Origin: a virus
DNA length: 64,000 bases
Virus record (IMG/VR): IMGVR_UViG_3300025771_000023
Coordinates: 1 to 64,000 of that record
Reading direction: 5' to 3' (one strand)
Made by a program: the position numbers and the translations under genes. The notes beneath the pieces were generated by a model that had not been told where the DNA came from, made no database searches, and saw nothing but the letters and a program-made list of their open reading frames with translations. Of this stretch, positions 1 to 7,286 are shown one piece after another; the first letter of the stretch is position 1; the number at the start of each line of letters is the position of its first letter.

Positions 1-1002
1 CTCGAATATACCTTTAATTGTTGTCTTATCATATTCGAATTCTGACTCATCAATATATCTATTCAAGATAGAAATTGTATTTTCTTCTTCACTAATTTCA
101 AAATCTTCAGATTCCTGAATGGCGAAGTTTTCTACAATTTTAAGCTCTTGAACACCGGCAGAGTGAATCTTATCAATAAACTTTTCAAAGTCTTTTGGTT
201 TTGATTTTTTACGAACAATAACCTTTACAATTTTATCTTTAAATTCAGAGGCATTGAAAAGTTTATAGTTCGTATCCTCATAGTAAATATTATAAAATAA
301 CTTATAAGGATTATCGATTGTGGTGTGTTCTAGGGTTTCTGTATCAAAAATATGAAATCCTCTTGGATCATTTACATCAGTCCAATACATCTCATAAGGA
401 TTTCCTAGATAGAAGACCTTTCCATCATCTGATCTAGTGTGGTAGTGACCGCTGTAGACTCTGGTGAAGTTCTCAAATAACTTGCCGTCAGTACCATGCT
501 CCATGACGATTTGTCGATTAACTCTAAATCCTTGGATCTCAAGGTGCCCCATCGCACACTTGCAAGATGTCTTTTGAATAAGTTGATAGGTTTCATTTTC
601 ATTTTCCGAATTAATCCAAGGTAAAAATAGAATATCCAGTCCTCCAATGTTAACTTCCGTTGCTTTGCTGTATGTTTTAACATTTGAATAACTTTGAAGA
701 AGAAGGTCTGGAGAATTTACATCATTGGTGTTTTTATAATAAGTATCATGATTACCAATAATCATATGAACATCATACTCTTTAAGTGGATCAAATACAA
801 CTCTTTTTGCCCACTCAAGACTTTGATAGTCAATTGACTTACGACTATCAAAAGCATCTCCCATATGAATCACAGTTTCTACGCCATGTTCCTTTAGAGC
901 AGGGAAGAAGACATTTTTGTAGAAAAGTTCAAAGTAATCATGAAGAAACTTTGAACCTTTTCTGGCGCCATAGTGAGTGTCTGTGATTAAACCGATACGC
1001 AT
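1..1002 (-). CDS. gp47: Recombination endonuclease subunit gp47 (Mre11-like), 3' end cut by window edge
   Basis: With gp46 this protein forms the SbcCD/Mre11-Rad50-type nuclease that resects DNA ends for recombination-dependent replication. Reading the minus strand from the ATG at 1002 gives 334 open codons to the window edge, close to the ~339 residues of T4 gp47, so only a few residues are missing. Calcineurin-like phosphoesterase motifs are in order: D8-x-H10 (ITDTHYG), GD at 48-49 (HMGDAFD), GNHD at 83-86 and a later GHYH metal-binding motif. It follows the small gene at 1015-1233 and gp55, the usual cyanophage order; gp46 should lie just outside the window. Identification is firm. Confidence 0.95.
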   Translation of the reverse strand, partial: MRIGLITDTHYGARKGSKFLHDYFELFYKNVFFPALKEHGVETVIHMGDAFDSRKSIDYQSLEWAKRVVFDPLKEYDVHMIIGNHDTYYKNTNDVNSPDLLLQSYSNVKTYSKATEVNIGGLDILFLPWINSENENETYQLIQKTSCKCAMGHLEIQGFRVNRQIVMEHGTDGKLFENFTRVYSGHYHTRSDDGKVFYLGNPYEMYWTDVNDPRGFHIFDTETLEHTTIDNPYKLFYNIYYEDTNYKLFNASEFKDKIVKVIVRKKSKPKDFEKFIDKIHSAGVQELKIVENFAIQESEDFEISEEENTISILNRYIDESEFEYDKTTIKGIFE

Positions 1003-1014
1003 AGTAAGTTTTAA

Positions 1015-1233
1015 CTAGATTTCAAGTTTAGAATGGTGTGCTTTAAGTGTCAAATCTGGAGTGCTTTCTTCTCTTGGTCGTTTTTTATTGATAACGATGA
1101 ATTTATCATTCGCAAAAGTTCCTGCGATGTTGATTTCAATTTCTTGATCGTCACTCCAGATGGGTGTGCCATCTTTCTTTCGCATGTCTAATGCTTTTTC
1201 TAGACGAGTAATAATATCTTCGGTAATTTTCAT
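1015..1233 (-). CDS. Small hypothetical protein between gp55 and gp47
   Basis: A 72-residue protein with an amphipathic N-terminal helix (EDIITRLEKALDMRKK) followed by a likely beta segment (DQEIEINIAGTFANDKFIVI). Its ATG overlaps the end of gp55 by four bases, so it is probably translated by coupling and co-transcribed with gp55 and gp47. No catalytic motif, signal peptide or membrane segment is visible. Small genes at this position are usual in T4-like cyanophages; the function is unknown to me. Its place between the late sigma factor and a recombination nuclease suggests a role in DNA or transcription metabolism, but that is only context. Confidence 0.75.
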   Translation of the reverse strand: MKITEDIITRLEKALDMRKKDGTPIWSDDQEIEINIAGTFANDKFIVINKKRPREESTPDLTLKAHHSKLEI

Positions 1234-1754
1234 CGGTTTCTATATTGAATATTATCTTTAATAGTGTTGTAGTCAGAACTGTGTCCCGAAAGCAAGCTGT
1301 CATCAACCATCATAACTTCATCAAATCCAGTCTTCTCAATAATTTTGGTTTTAATGTCAAGTTGCTTTTTCTCTTTTTGGATTCTACGGAGAAAAGCATA
1401 ATGAATGATCTGCGTAAAGTAAGCAAAAGGATTTTTGGATTTCTCAGGATCAAAATTATGAATATATTGAACGCAATTTTCGATTCCATCTGAAATCATA
1501 TCCTCACGAAACATATAATTTACAAAGTTTGGTTTATATGATAAGTGAGTTGCGATCTTTAAAAAACAATCTCCAAGATAATTTGGAATGGGAGGTTTAC
1601 CATCCCATCTTCGTGCTCTTTCTTCCTTTGGTTGTTCTCGTAAATCTTTACCGTATATCTCTTTATATTTCTTTTCGACTTTTGTACGGTAAACGATCAT
1701 TGCCTCCAACAACTCTTTATTATTTACATAATGTTCTGATTTCTTTTTAGGCAT
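1230..1754 (-). CDS. gp55: Late-transcription sigma factor gp55
   Basis: Gp55 is the small sigma-like subunit that directs host RNA polymerase to T4-type late promoters (NATAAATA), several of which occur in this window. The protein has 174 residues (T4: 185). It shows a sigma region-2-like segment: GDCFLKIATHLSYKPNF, then REDMISDGIENCVQYIHNFDP and NPFAYFTQIIHYAFLRRIQKEKKQ, matching the D-I-x-D-x-I and aromatic/basic pattern of region 2. The position between the uvsW and gp47 groups is standard for cyanophages. A sigma70-like promoter lies just upstream, so it should be made before late genes. Identification is strong. Confidence 0.93.
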   Translation of the reverse strand: MPKKKSEHYVNNKELLEAMIVYRTKVEKKYKEIYGKDLREQPKEERARRWDGKPPIPNYLGDCFLKIATHLSYKPNFVNYMFREDMISDGIENCVQYIHNFDPEKSKNPFAYFTQIIHYAFLRRIQKEKKQLDIKTKIIEKTGFDEVMMVDDSLLSGHSSDYNTIKDNIQYRNR

Positions 1755-1786
1755 GACATCGATTACTAATTCTATAAGATATCTTT

Positions 1787-1815
1787 ATTTTAGCACATCA
1801 ACAAAGACTTGACAA
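1787..1815 (-). promoter_or_regulatory. Sigma70-like promoter upstream of gp55
   Basis: On the minus strand TTGTCA (1810-1815) and TAAAAT (1787-1792) are separated by exactly 17 bases, about 33 bases before the gp55 start. This fits a host-type early or middle promoter. The -35 box is embedded in CTTGTCAAG, whose complement also reads TTGACA on the plus strand with a TAGACT box 17 bases on; no plus-strand gene follows. Confidence 0.6.
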
Positions 1816-1864
1816 GGTGCCAGATTAGCAGTAGACTACCTTTGTTAGGGTTGAAGGATGAGCT

Positions 1865-2290
1865 TTAGCTTTCTTTAGTATCTTCTACTTCTAACTTAAA
1901 TATATCTTCCAGTTTCTTACGGGCTTCTTTGACCGTAGAAATATATCCCATCTTTTCAGATGGCTTTACTTTTCCATATTGACTGAATTCATCAATGTCT
2001 TCATCAGAAGAATCCGTAATATATTGAGTGTAGATATTGATTAACTTCTTATCTGTAGTTTCAGTCATAGTAATAATTTTATCTTGTCTAACAATAAAGA
2101 AATCATCATCAGATAATTCAACCCAAGGTTTCACCTTTATAAAAGATCCATGTTTGTTTTCTGACATTTTAACTACTACTGGATTTTGGAGAACAAGAAT
2201 AGGATCACCATCATTCTCATCCACCATTACTAATGACAATACTTCTTCTCCAGATATCATTTTTATGATTGCGTGAAATTCATCTCCCAT
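1865..2290 (-). CDS. Hypothetical protein, possible Sm/Hfq-like small beta-barrel
   Basis: A 141-residue acidic protein. The first ~75 residues read like a small beta-barrel: FHAIIKMISGEEVLSLV, then ILVLQNPVVVKM, then GSFIKVKPWVEL and FFIVRQDKIITM. This resembles the strand spacing of Sm/Hfq-like RNA-binding folds, but I see no Hfq signature and the call is inference. The C-terminal half is charged and helical (TVKEARKKLEDIFKLEVED). It sits one base beyond the uvsW start in the same operon and upstream of gp55, a place conserved in cyanophages. It could instead adapt the polymerase or late transcription; nothing in the sequence settles this. Confidence 0.75.
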   Translation of the reverse strand: MGDEFHAIIKMISGEEVLSLVMVDENDGDPILVLQNPVVVKMSENKHGSFIKVKPWVELSDDDFFIVRQDKIITMTETTDKKLINIYTQYITDSSDEDIDEFSQYGKVKPSEKMGYISTVKEARKKLEDIFKLEVEDTKES

Positions 2291-2291
2291 A

Positions 2292-3755
2292 TTAATTTTT
2301 AAGCGGTATGTTTACAATATCATAATTAAAATTTTCTTCGTTATAAATTTTAATTCTTTCGATTAGATGATTTAAAGTATAATTTTTCCTGGACTTGTAG
2401 GAAATGTCGTCAGCAATATCATAGAGTGTTGCTTTTGTTTTGTTATTTCCTTTTCTGAGAACTCTACCAATTGATTGGAGATTCCTAATCCTCGACTTGG
2501 AAGGAGAAGCAAAAATAACATTGTGTAAGTTTTTAATGTTAATGCCAGTAGAGAATGTTCCATAAGATGCAACAATAATCGCATCATTCTCTTTCTCTGT
2601 AATCTCTCTTACTTTTTCTCTGTCTTCTGTTGCCACTCCACCATGAACAAAAAAGACATGTCGATCATCAATCTTATTGCTATTTATCATTTCATATAAA
2701 GGTTGACCATGACCTTCTACTCTGGAGAATAGAATAAGAGTATTACCTTTAAGATCGAGAGCAAGATTTCGAATAAATTTATTTCTTCGTTCATGATTTA
2801 TGATATACTGAACTTCTTCTTCAAAATTTTCAAATCTATGTGCTGGGTGCTTCAGTAGAAGCACATTAATGTCCAATTGAGCAACATGCCCTTTCTTCAT
2901 CAACTCATCAGTTTTAATAATCTTATATGATGGTCCAAATAGACCTTCTAAGACCCACTTATGAGTTTGTGTTCCATCAAGCGTTCCGGTAAAACCAAAA
3001 CGATACTTGCAATCTGCAAGCTTTGACATTATAGATATAAGAGATTTTGATTTAAACTGGTGTGCTTCATCTCCAACAACCACATTGAATCTTGAAAAAT
3101 ACTTGCGAGGGAGTTTGTAGATGGACTGCCAGGTGGTGATAATCACCTGAGAATCAGTCTCTCTTTCACGTCCCGCATAAATCTTGTGGCAAAATGAACC
3201 TACATCCCAACCATAGTCTGCAAAGTCTTTATACATTTGCTCTACAAGCGAAGTCGTTGGAACAACTATCAGAATATTTTGTTGCTTCTCAACGTAATAT
3301 CTCACAAGAGAGTATATCATCAGAGACTTTCCAGAAGCAGTTGGGGATATCAGCAGTCTTCTATTATGTCTTAGAGCGTCGTAGACCCCTTCTATTTGGT
3401 AGTCTCTAGGGGAATACCTACAGATAGCATTTATATAGTCTTTAACGCCTTCCTTAGAGATCATATTGTTCGTCTCAAAAGGAAGTCCATAAAATTTATT
3501 GTCTACAAACTCATAAGTATAATCATGAGTTTCACAAAATCTTACGACTTTATCCAATAAACCAACATATATCTCACTAGTTTCGGTATTGAATAAACGA
3601 ATTTTTCCATCCCAGTGTCGATTACGAAACTGAGGCATAAACTTTGCACCAGGAACCTCAAACGTGAACTGATCTGCAAGTTCGTAATAAACGTGAGGAT
3701 CTGCCTTTATTGTTAAATATACTTCGTTCTTCTTTTGAATAATCAAATGAGACAT
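2292..3755 (-). CDS. uvsW: RNA-DNA helicase UvsW
   Basis: UvsW is the T4 superfamily 2 helicase that unwinds R-loops and branched recombination intermediates, switching replication from origin-driven to recombination-driven. The 487-residue length equals the family norm (T4 ~502). Motifs: Q-like SPRDYQ (~115-120), Walker A SPTASGKS (137-144), DEAH (229-232) followed by FGFTGTLDG, and motif VI QSIGRVLRKG in the C-terminal RecA domain. The N-terminal ~100 residues correspond to the UvsW DNA-binding domain (PQFRNRHWDGKIRLFN). The gene is led by a late-type promoter and is two bases from the downstream gene. Identification is firm. Confidence 0.96.
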   Translation of the reverse strand: MSHLIIQKKNEVYLTIKADPHVYYELADQFTFEVPGAKFMPQFRNRHWDGKIRLFNTETSEIYVGLLDKVVRFCETHDYTYEFVDNKFYGLPFETNNMISKEGVKDYINAICRYSPRDYQIEGVYDALRHNRRLLISPTASGKSLMIYSLVRYYVEKQQNILIVVPTTSLVEQMYKDFADYGWDVGSFCHKIYAGRERETDSQVIITTWQSIYKLPRKYFSRFNVVVGDEAHQFKSKSLISIMSKLADCKYRFGFTGTLDGTQTHKWVLEGLFGPSYKIIKTDELMKKGHVAQLDINVLLLKHPAHRFENFEEEVQYIINHERRNKFIRNLALDLKGNTLILFSRVEGHGQPLYEMINSNKIDDRHVFFVHGGVATEDREKVREITEKENDAIIVASYGTFSTGINIKNLHNVIFASPSKSRIRNLQSIGRVLRKGNNKTKATLYDIADDISYKSRKNYTLNHLIERIKIYNEENFNYDIVNIPLKN

Positions 3756-3778
3756 ATACTCATAATATTAATTATAAG

Positions 3779-3786
3779 TATTTATT
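3779..3786 (-). promoter_or_regulatory. T4-type late promoter before uvsW
   Basis: The minus strand reads AATAAATA, matching the NATAAATA late-promoter consensus recognised by polymerase carrying gp55. It lies 24-31 bases before the uvsW start and just before the stop of the 739-residue gene. Confidence 0.5.
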
Positions 3787-3790
3787 GGGG

Positions 3791-6010
3791 TTAGTTTGGA
3801 TAACCTTGCTGTTCTCCGGCAGCGTCCATTCTCTGTCTAGTGTCTGCTCTTTCTGCTTCCGTTCTTTCTCTTTTTCTTTTCTTTGGTTTAATCTGAACTT
3901 CTTGTGGTTGTTGGGGTTGAACTTCTTGTGGTTGTTGGGGTTGAACTTCTTGAGGTTGTTGTGCTTGTTGTGGTTGTTGTGCTTGTTGTGCTTGTTGAGG
4001 TTGTTGAGTTCTTGCAGATTTTTTAATTTGTTGCAAACGCTGCAAACTTCGCTGATGTTTTGATGATGCAGTATCATAATTACTTTGAGCTGTTGCCAAA
4101 GTATTCTGTGCTTGTTGTCTTATTTGATTGTTTGCTTGTGCAATAGGAGAAGTGGGATCCGTTGCAATATGAACCTCTACATTTTTTCTATGCTGCCTTA
4201 ATATTGGTTCTCCAGTTTCTGGATTTATGGGAATAGATGCATTTTGCGCATTTACACTTGCTACTTCTAGATCTCTTTCAGTATCAAAGAATGCTTGTTG
4301 TGTTTGTTGCGCCTTTCGTGCAGCATATCTTGCCCGTCTTTCTGCTGCCTGCCTCTCTATCCTTTCTTGTTTTACTGCCTCTCTTTCTGCTGCTAACCTT
4401 TCATCTCTTTCCCTACCAACTCCTTTTGATCTCAATTCGGCAGTTCTTGCTTGTCTATTAAACGTATCCAAGGTCATTGGTCCTTGTTGTGGTTGTGCTT
4501 GATTATCTGGTTTATCTGCATCAGGTTTTGCTGGCCCAACTCTTCCTGCTAAAGCACCAGATCTTTGTATCCTTTGTGGTTCTTCTCCTCTACGTCTCAT
4601 TTCAGATGCACGGTATCCATCCTCTGTTTTGCTACTTTTACCCTTTCCAGATCTAGGAGTAAGAGGTTGGTCCAGATCTGCCCTTTGAGATACTGGTTCA
4701 GATTTTGCTCTACTAACAACTTCACCCGTCTTAGGATCTACATAAGTTCCCCTAACAACTTCAGTTGCCTGCCCAGATGGGGAAGACTTAAGGAAATCTG
4801 AGAGAGATTTCATAGTTGGATACTTTGAAAGAATACCTTCAATTCGTTCTCTTTGTCCCTTTTTTAAATCACTTACATCAATTCTTTTTGTCAATAGTTT
4901 ATAAGCTTTTTCATATTCTTTTCTTTTTGGATCATCTCTATCCATACCCATATAATCTATCTTAAGTTGTTTTGGATTATTTTTATATTTTTTACTATCG
5001 GCAATTTTTTTAATTGCTCCAAGTTCACCTACTTCCAAATCTGACTTATCAATTTTATCATTTGGACTTCCTTTACCCCTCAAAAGTCTCATTGCAGTTA
5101 ATGCATCTTTAAATTCTTGACTTTCTGGATCTAACTGAGCAGAAACTTCTTTCCCGAATTTTTGTTCACCACCAGCAGCTTCTTTATCAACTAATCTATC
5201 AAATCCGGGATAATTTTTAACAAGAGCATCAACTGCAGATTGAGCAATTGATAATCTTTTCTCACTCTTTTCTTTATTTTCTGTTGGACTAATTTTTAAA
5301 TTCTGTGCTCTAACATATTTTGATATATTAGATTCTAAGTCTGCCTCAAATTTTTTAATTTCTTCCTTTGAGGCACCATCTTTTTTCAGTTTTTGAATAT
5401 ATTTTTTAGCAGCAGCTTTGAATAATCCTCTAACTTCTTCTGGTTCGGCAGATAGAGTTTGTGATCCTTCTCCCTGCTTTAAACTAATTCCTTGTCCAAA
5501 TTTTTTATCTTTTGTGTCTGCGATAGAAATATCTCTTTTTGATGTATCTGCTTCTTTTCCAACTACATCTTTCCACATTCTTGTAGTGGGTGGAGTTGCT
5601 CCACCTTCAACTTTAGCATAAGCAGTTGATCTATTAGCAGCAGATTTTCCTCTTCTTCCTTTTGTATATGCTACAACACTATCTGGTGCCAATTTCAATT
5701 CGTCATAGTATGTTGATTGACTTTGACTTGCATTAGTATCTTTTCCCTTTTCAAATCCCCGTTTTGCCTTTGCAAAACTTAATGGATGTTTAGGATCTTG
5801 TCTAGCAGCATCAATTTCTTTCTCCATTGCTTGTCTAGCATCATCATATTTTCCAGCATTAATAAGATCTCTTATTTCTCTGCCGTATTTTCTATGAGTA
5901 ATAAAGTGATTCCATACTTTTCTGAATGCATGTTCATCACTATATTTTCCCTCAAATAAAAGGAAACCATATCTATAACATTCAAATATAAAATCTCCGA
6001 AAGACTTCAT
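3791..6010 (-). CDS. Large charged protein with T4-type capsid-targeting N-terminus (candidate internal head protein)
   Basis: A 739-residue hydrophilic protein. It begins MKSFGDFIFE, which parallels the T4 capsid-targeting sequence MKTYQEFIAE of internal proteins, with the gp21-type cleavage pattern I-x-E at 8-10 and a second L-F-E at 18-20. Residues ~145-200 (RDISIADTKDKKFGQ, then GISLKQGEGSQ) resemble the D...SxK core of PD-(D/E)XK nucleases (D165, K178); this is tentative. The middle is lysine-rich and helical. The C-terminal third is low-complexity Q/A/R-rich, with 8-residue QPQQPQEV repeats encoded by near-identical 24-base units at about 3895-3960, and a basic tail. It stands between uvsY and uvsW with its own late promoter, as a packaged virion protein might. 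Function unproven. Confidence 0.8.
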   Translation of the reverse strand: MKSFGDFIFECYRYGFLLFEGKYSDEHAFRKVWNHFITHRKYGREIRDLINAGKYDDARQAMEKEIDAARQDPKHPLSFAKAKRGFEKGKDTNASQSQSTYYDELKLAPDSVVAYTKGRRGKSAANRSTAYAKVEGGATPPTTRMWKDVVGKEADTSKRDISIADTKDKKFGQGISLKQGEGSQTLSAEPEEVRGLFKAAAKKYIQKLKKDGASKEEIKKFEADLESNISKYVRAQNLKISPTENKEKSEKRLSIAQSAVDALVKNYPGFDRLVDKEAAGGEQKFGKEVSAQLDPESQEFKDALTAMRLLRGKGSPNDKIDKSDLEVGELGAIKKIADSKKYKNNPKQLKIDYMGMDRDDPKRKEYEKAYKLLTKRIDVSDLKKGQRERIEGILSKYPTMKSLSDFLKSSPSGQATEVVRGTYVDPKTGEVVSRAKSEPVSQRADLDQPLTPRSGKGKSSKTEDGYRASEMRRRGEEPQRIQRSGALAGRVGPAKPDADKPDNQAQPQQGPMTLDTFNRQARTAELRSKGVGRERDERLAAEREAVKQERIERQAAERRARYAARKAQQTQQAFFDTERDLEVASVNAQNASIPINPETGEPILRQHRKNVEVHIATDPTSPIAQANNQIRQQAQNTLATAQSNYDTASSKHQRSLQRLQQIKKSARTQQPQQAQQAQQPQQAQQPQEVQPQQPQEVQPQQPQEVQIKPKKRKRERTEAERADTRQRMDAAGEQQGYPN

Positions 6011-6037
6011 CTCTATCTTACTTCTATCATTATTAGG

Positions 6038-6045
6038 TATTTATT
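6038..6045 (-). promoter_or_regulatory. T4-type late promoter before the 739-residue gene
   Basis: AATAAATA on the minus strand, 28-35 bases before the ATG at 6010 and touching the stop codon of the upstream small gene. It supports late expression of the candidate internal head protein. Confidence 0.5.
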
Positions 6046-6238
6046 ATTCACCACAATTAAACTTGAAATCTAAAACTGCTTTATACAGTTCAGTTTTAAG
6101 ATAATGTAAGTGTTCTTGCTCAAATGGATGCCTGGAAGGATATCCCTCCCAGGTTTCTATTCTTTTACATACACAATGGTATAAAAGATGAATATCTTCT
6201 ATACCAAAATCCATTATAAACTTGGATTCTTCATCCAT
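6044..6238 (-). CDS. Small hypothetical protein next to uvsY
   Basis: A 64-residue acidic, mostly helical protein (FIMDFGIEDIHLLYHCVCKR, then HLHYLKTELYKAVLDFKF). Its ATG overlaps the uvsY stop codon by one base, so the two are translationally coupled. It has no membrane segment or recognisable motif. Tight coupling to the recombination mediator suggests a helper in recombination, but this is context only. Confidence 0.75.
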   Translation of the reverse strand: MDEESKFIMDFGIEDIHLLYHCVCKRIETWEGYPSRHPFEQEHLHYLKTELYKAVLDFKFNCGE

Positions 6239-6669
6239 TAGTTAAACCCTGCTTGAAATCTGTGCCACTCGATTGCATTTTTAATTTGAAAAGTTCTATT
6301 AGAGATAGTCTTAATAATCTCTTCAAGAAACTTTAACATGGTATCGTAATATTTAATTTTTAAATCTACTGCTGTTAATCTTTCATCAGCATCAAGATAG
6401 CGTTGAAGTACATCTTTTTCTCTTATCTTGTAGGGAAATGGATTTTCTTCATACACTTCAGCAGGTGCTTTACCTGCATAATAATTATATCTTTCTAACC
6501 TCACACGATTAAAAGACTCTCTTGCCTTTTCTCTTAAAAGAGTAATCGTATTGTATATGGTATAGTATTTAGAGTGAAGTTGAGGTATTTTAAGTGATTC
6601 ATCATGTAAGTTATCTGGATCTATGAAAGAATCTCTCTCCCACATCTCCTGAATTTGTTCAAGATTCAT
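6238..6669 (-). CDS. uvsY: Recombination mediator UvsY
   Basis: UvsY loads the UvsX recombinase onto gp32-coated single-stranded DNA. This protein has 143 residues (T4: 137) and the family pattern: N-terminal LEQIQEMWERDSFID, then DESLKIPQLHSKYYTIYNT, the long helix LLREKARESFNRVRLERYNYYAGKAP, and a C-terminal coiled-coil half (YYDTMLKFLEEIIKTISNRTFQIKNAIEWHRFQAGFN). Position between the gp23 cluster and uvsW is standard for cyanophages. Its ATG overlaps the preceding structural gene by four bases. Identification is strong. Confidence 0.93.
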   Translation of the reverse strand: MNLEQIQEMWERDSFIDPDNLHDESLKIPQLHSKYYTIYNTITLLREKARESFNRVRLERYNYYAGKAPAEVYEENPFPYKIREKDVLQRYLDADERLTAVDLKIKYYDTMLKFLEEIIKTISNRTFQIKNAIEWHRFQAGFN

Positions 6670-7214
6670 AAGGGTGTTCTGTTGTCAGATGCTAGTATAT
6701 TATATACAGTATACTTGAAAGTAACCTCTGCTGTAAAGTAATTAATATCAGTATCTGTTGCTGCAAAGTCTAAAGAAGTTAATGATGTTGGATATAGATC
6801 TTTAAATTTAATGATTGCAACAGTATTATAATTGCTATTCAAAATATGAAGACTTGCATCACTAAATGATTCATTTGGATCTTTTATCCCATCAGAATTA
6901 GTAATAAAATCGGCATAATCTTGCGTGGATTCTGGAAAACCCAAACCAGTAATCCAATTATGAATGGTCGAATAATTTACAAGATTTTCATCAACTAAAA
7001 ATTTTAAAGATAAGTCGCCATACTGAACAATTCCTCCAGGAATATCAATATTTTTTAAGTATGATGCCTGATTTAAAGTCGTTAAGGTAATTTCAGGAAT
7101 TCGGGCAGAATTGCAAAAAAATGATACTTTAGGATATTTGGCAAGATTAAACTTAAATCCTATTGGAGACAAAAAATTTCTATTACTTATCTGCTTATCA
7201 AAAGCGGTTGCCAT
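6666..7214 (-). CDS. Tail-tube-like / tail completion structural protein (gp3 position)
   Basis: A 182-residue protein beginning with the pattern NRNFLSPIGFKFNLAKYPKV and FFCNSARIPEITL, followed by YLKNIDIPGGIVQYGDLSLKFLVDENL and IHNWITGLGFPES. This layout is like the tail-tube (gp19) fold also present at 12674-13264. In cyanophages the gene between gp23 and uvsY is usually called gp3, tail completion and sheath stabiliser, and T4 gp3 has a similar length (176). It is first after the gp23 terminator. I am confident it is a tail structural protein; whether it is a true gp3 or a tube paralogue cannot be settled here. Confidence 0.8.
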   Translation of the reverse strand: MATAFDKQISNRNFLSPIGFKFNLAKYPKVSFFCNSARIPEITLTTLNQASYLKNIDIPGGIVQYGDLSLKFLVDENLVNYSTIHNWITGLGFPESTQDYADFITNSDGIKDPNESFSDASLHILNSNYNTVAIIKFKDLYPTSLTSLDFAATDTDINYFTAEVTFKYTVYNILASDNRTPL

Positions 7215-7235
7215 GGCTTTTATTTGTATTTAGAT

Positions 7236-7262
7236 AAAAAAAGAGGGTCCAAAGGACCCTCT
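7236..7262 (-). terminator. Intrinsic terminator after gp23
   Basis: On the minus strand a perfect 9-base-pair stem (AGAGGGTCC / GGACCCTCT) with a TTT loop is followed by a run of T. It stands 25 bases after the gp23 stop and before the next gene, as expected where the most abundant capsid transcript must end. Confidence 0.9.
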
Positions 7263-7286
7263 GTAAGAAACTCTATGTAAAAGACA

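Noticed and set aside
7213-7235. TCTAAATA before the gp3-position gene and CTAAATAG before gp20 as late promoters
   Set aside because: They deviate from NATAAATA at the second position; kept out because AT-rich gaps give such near matches by chance.
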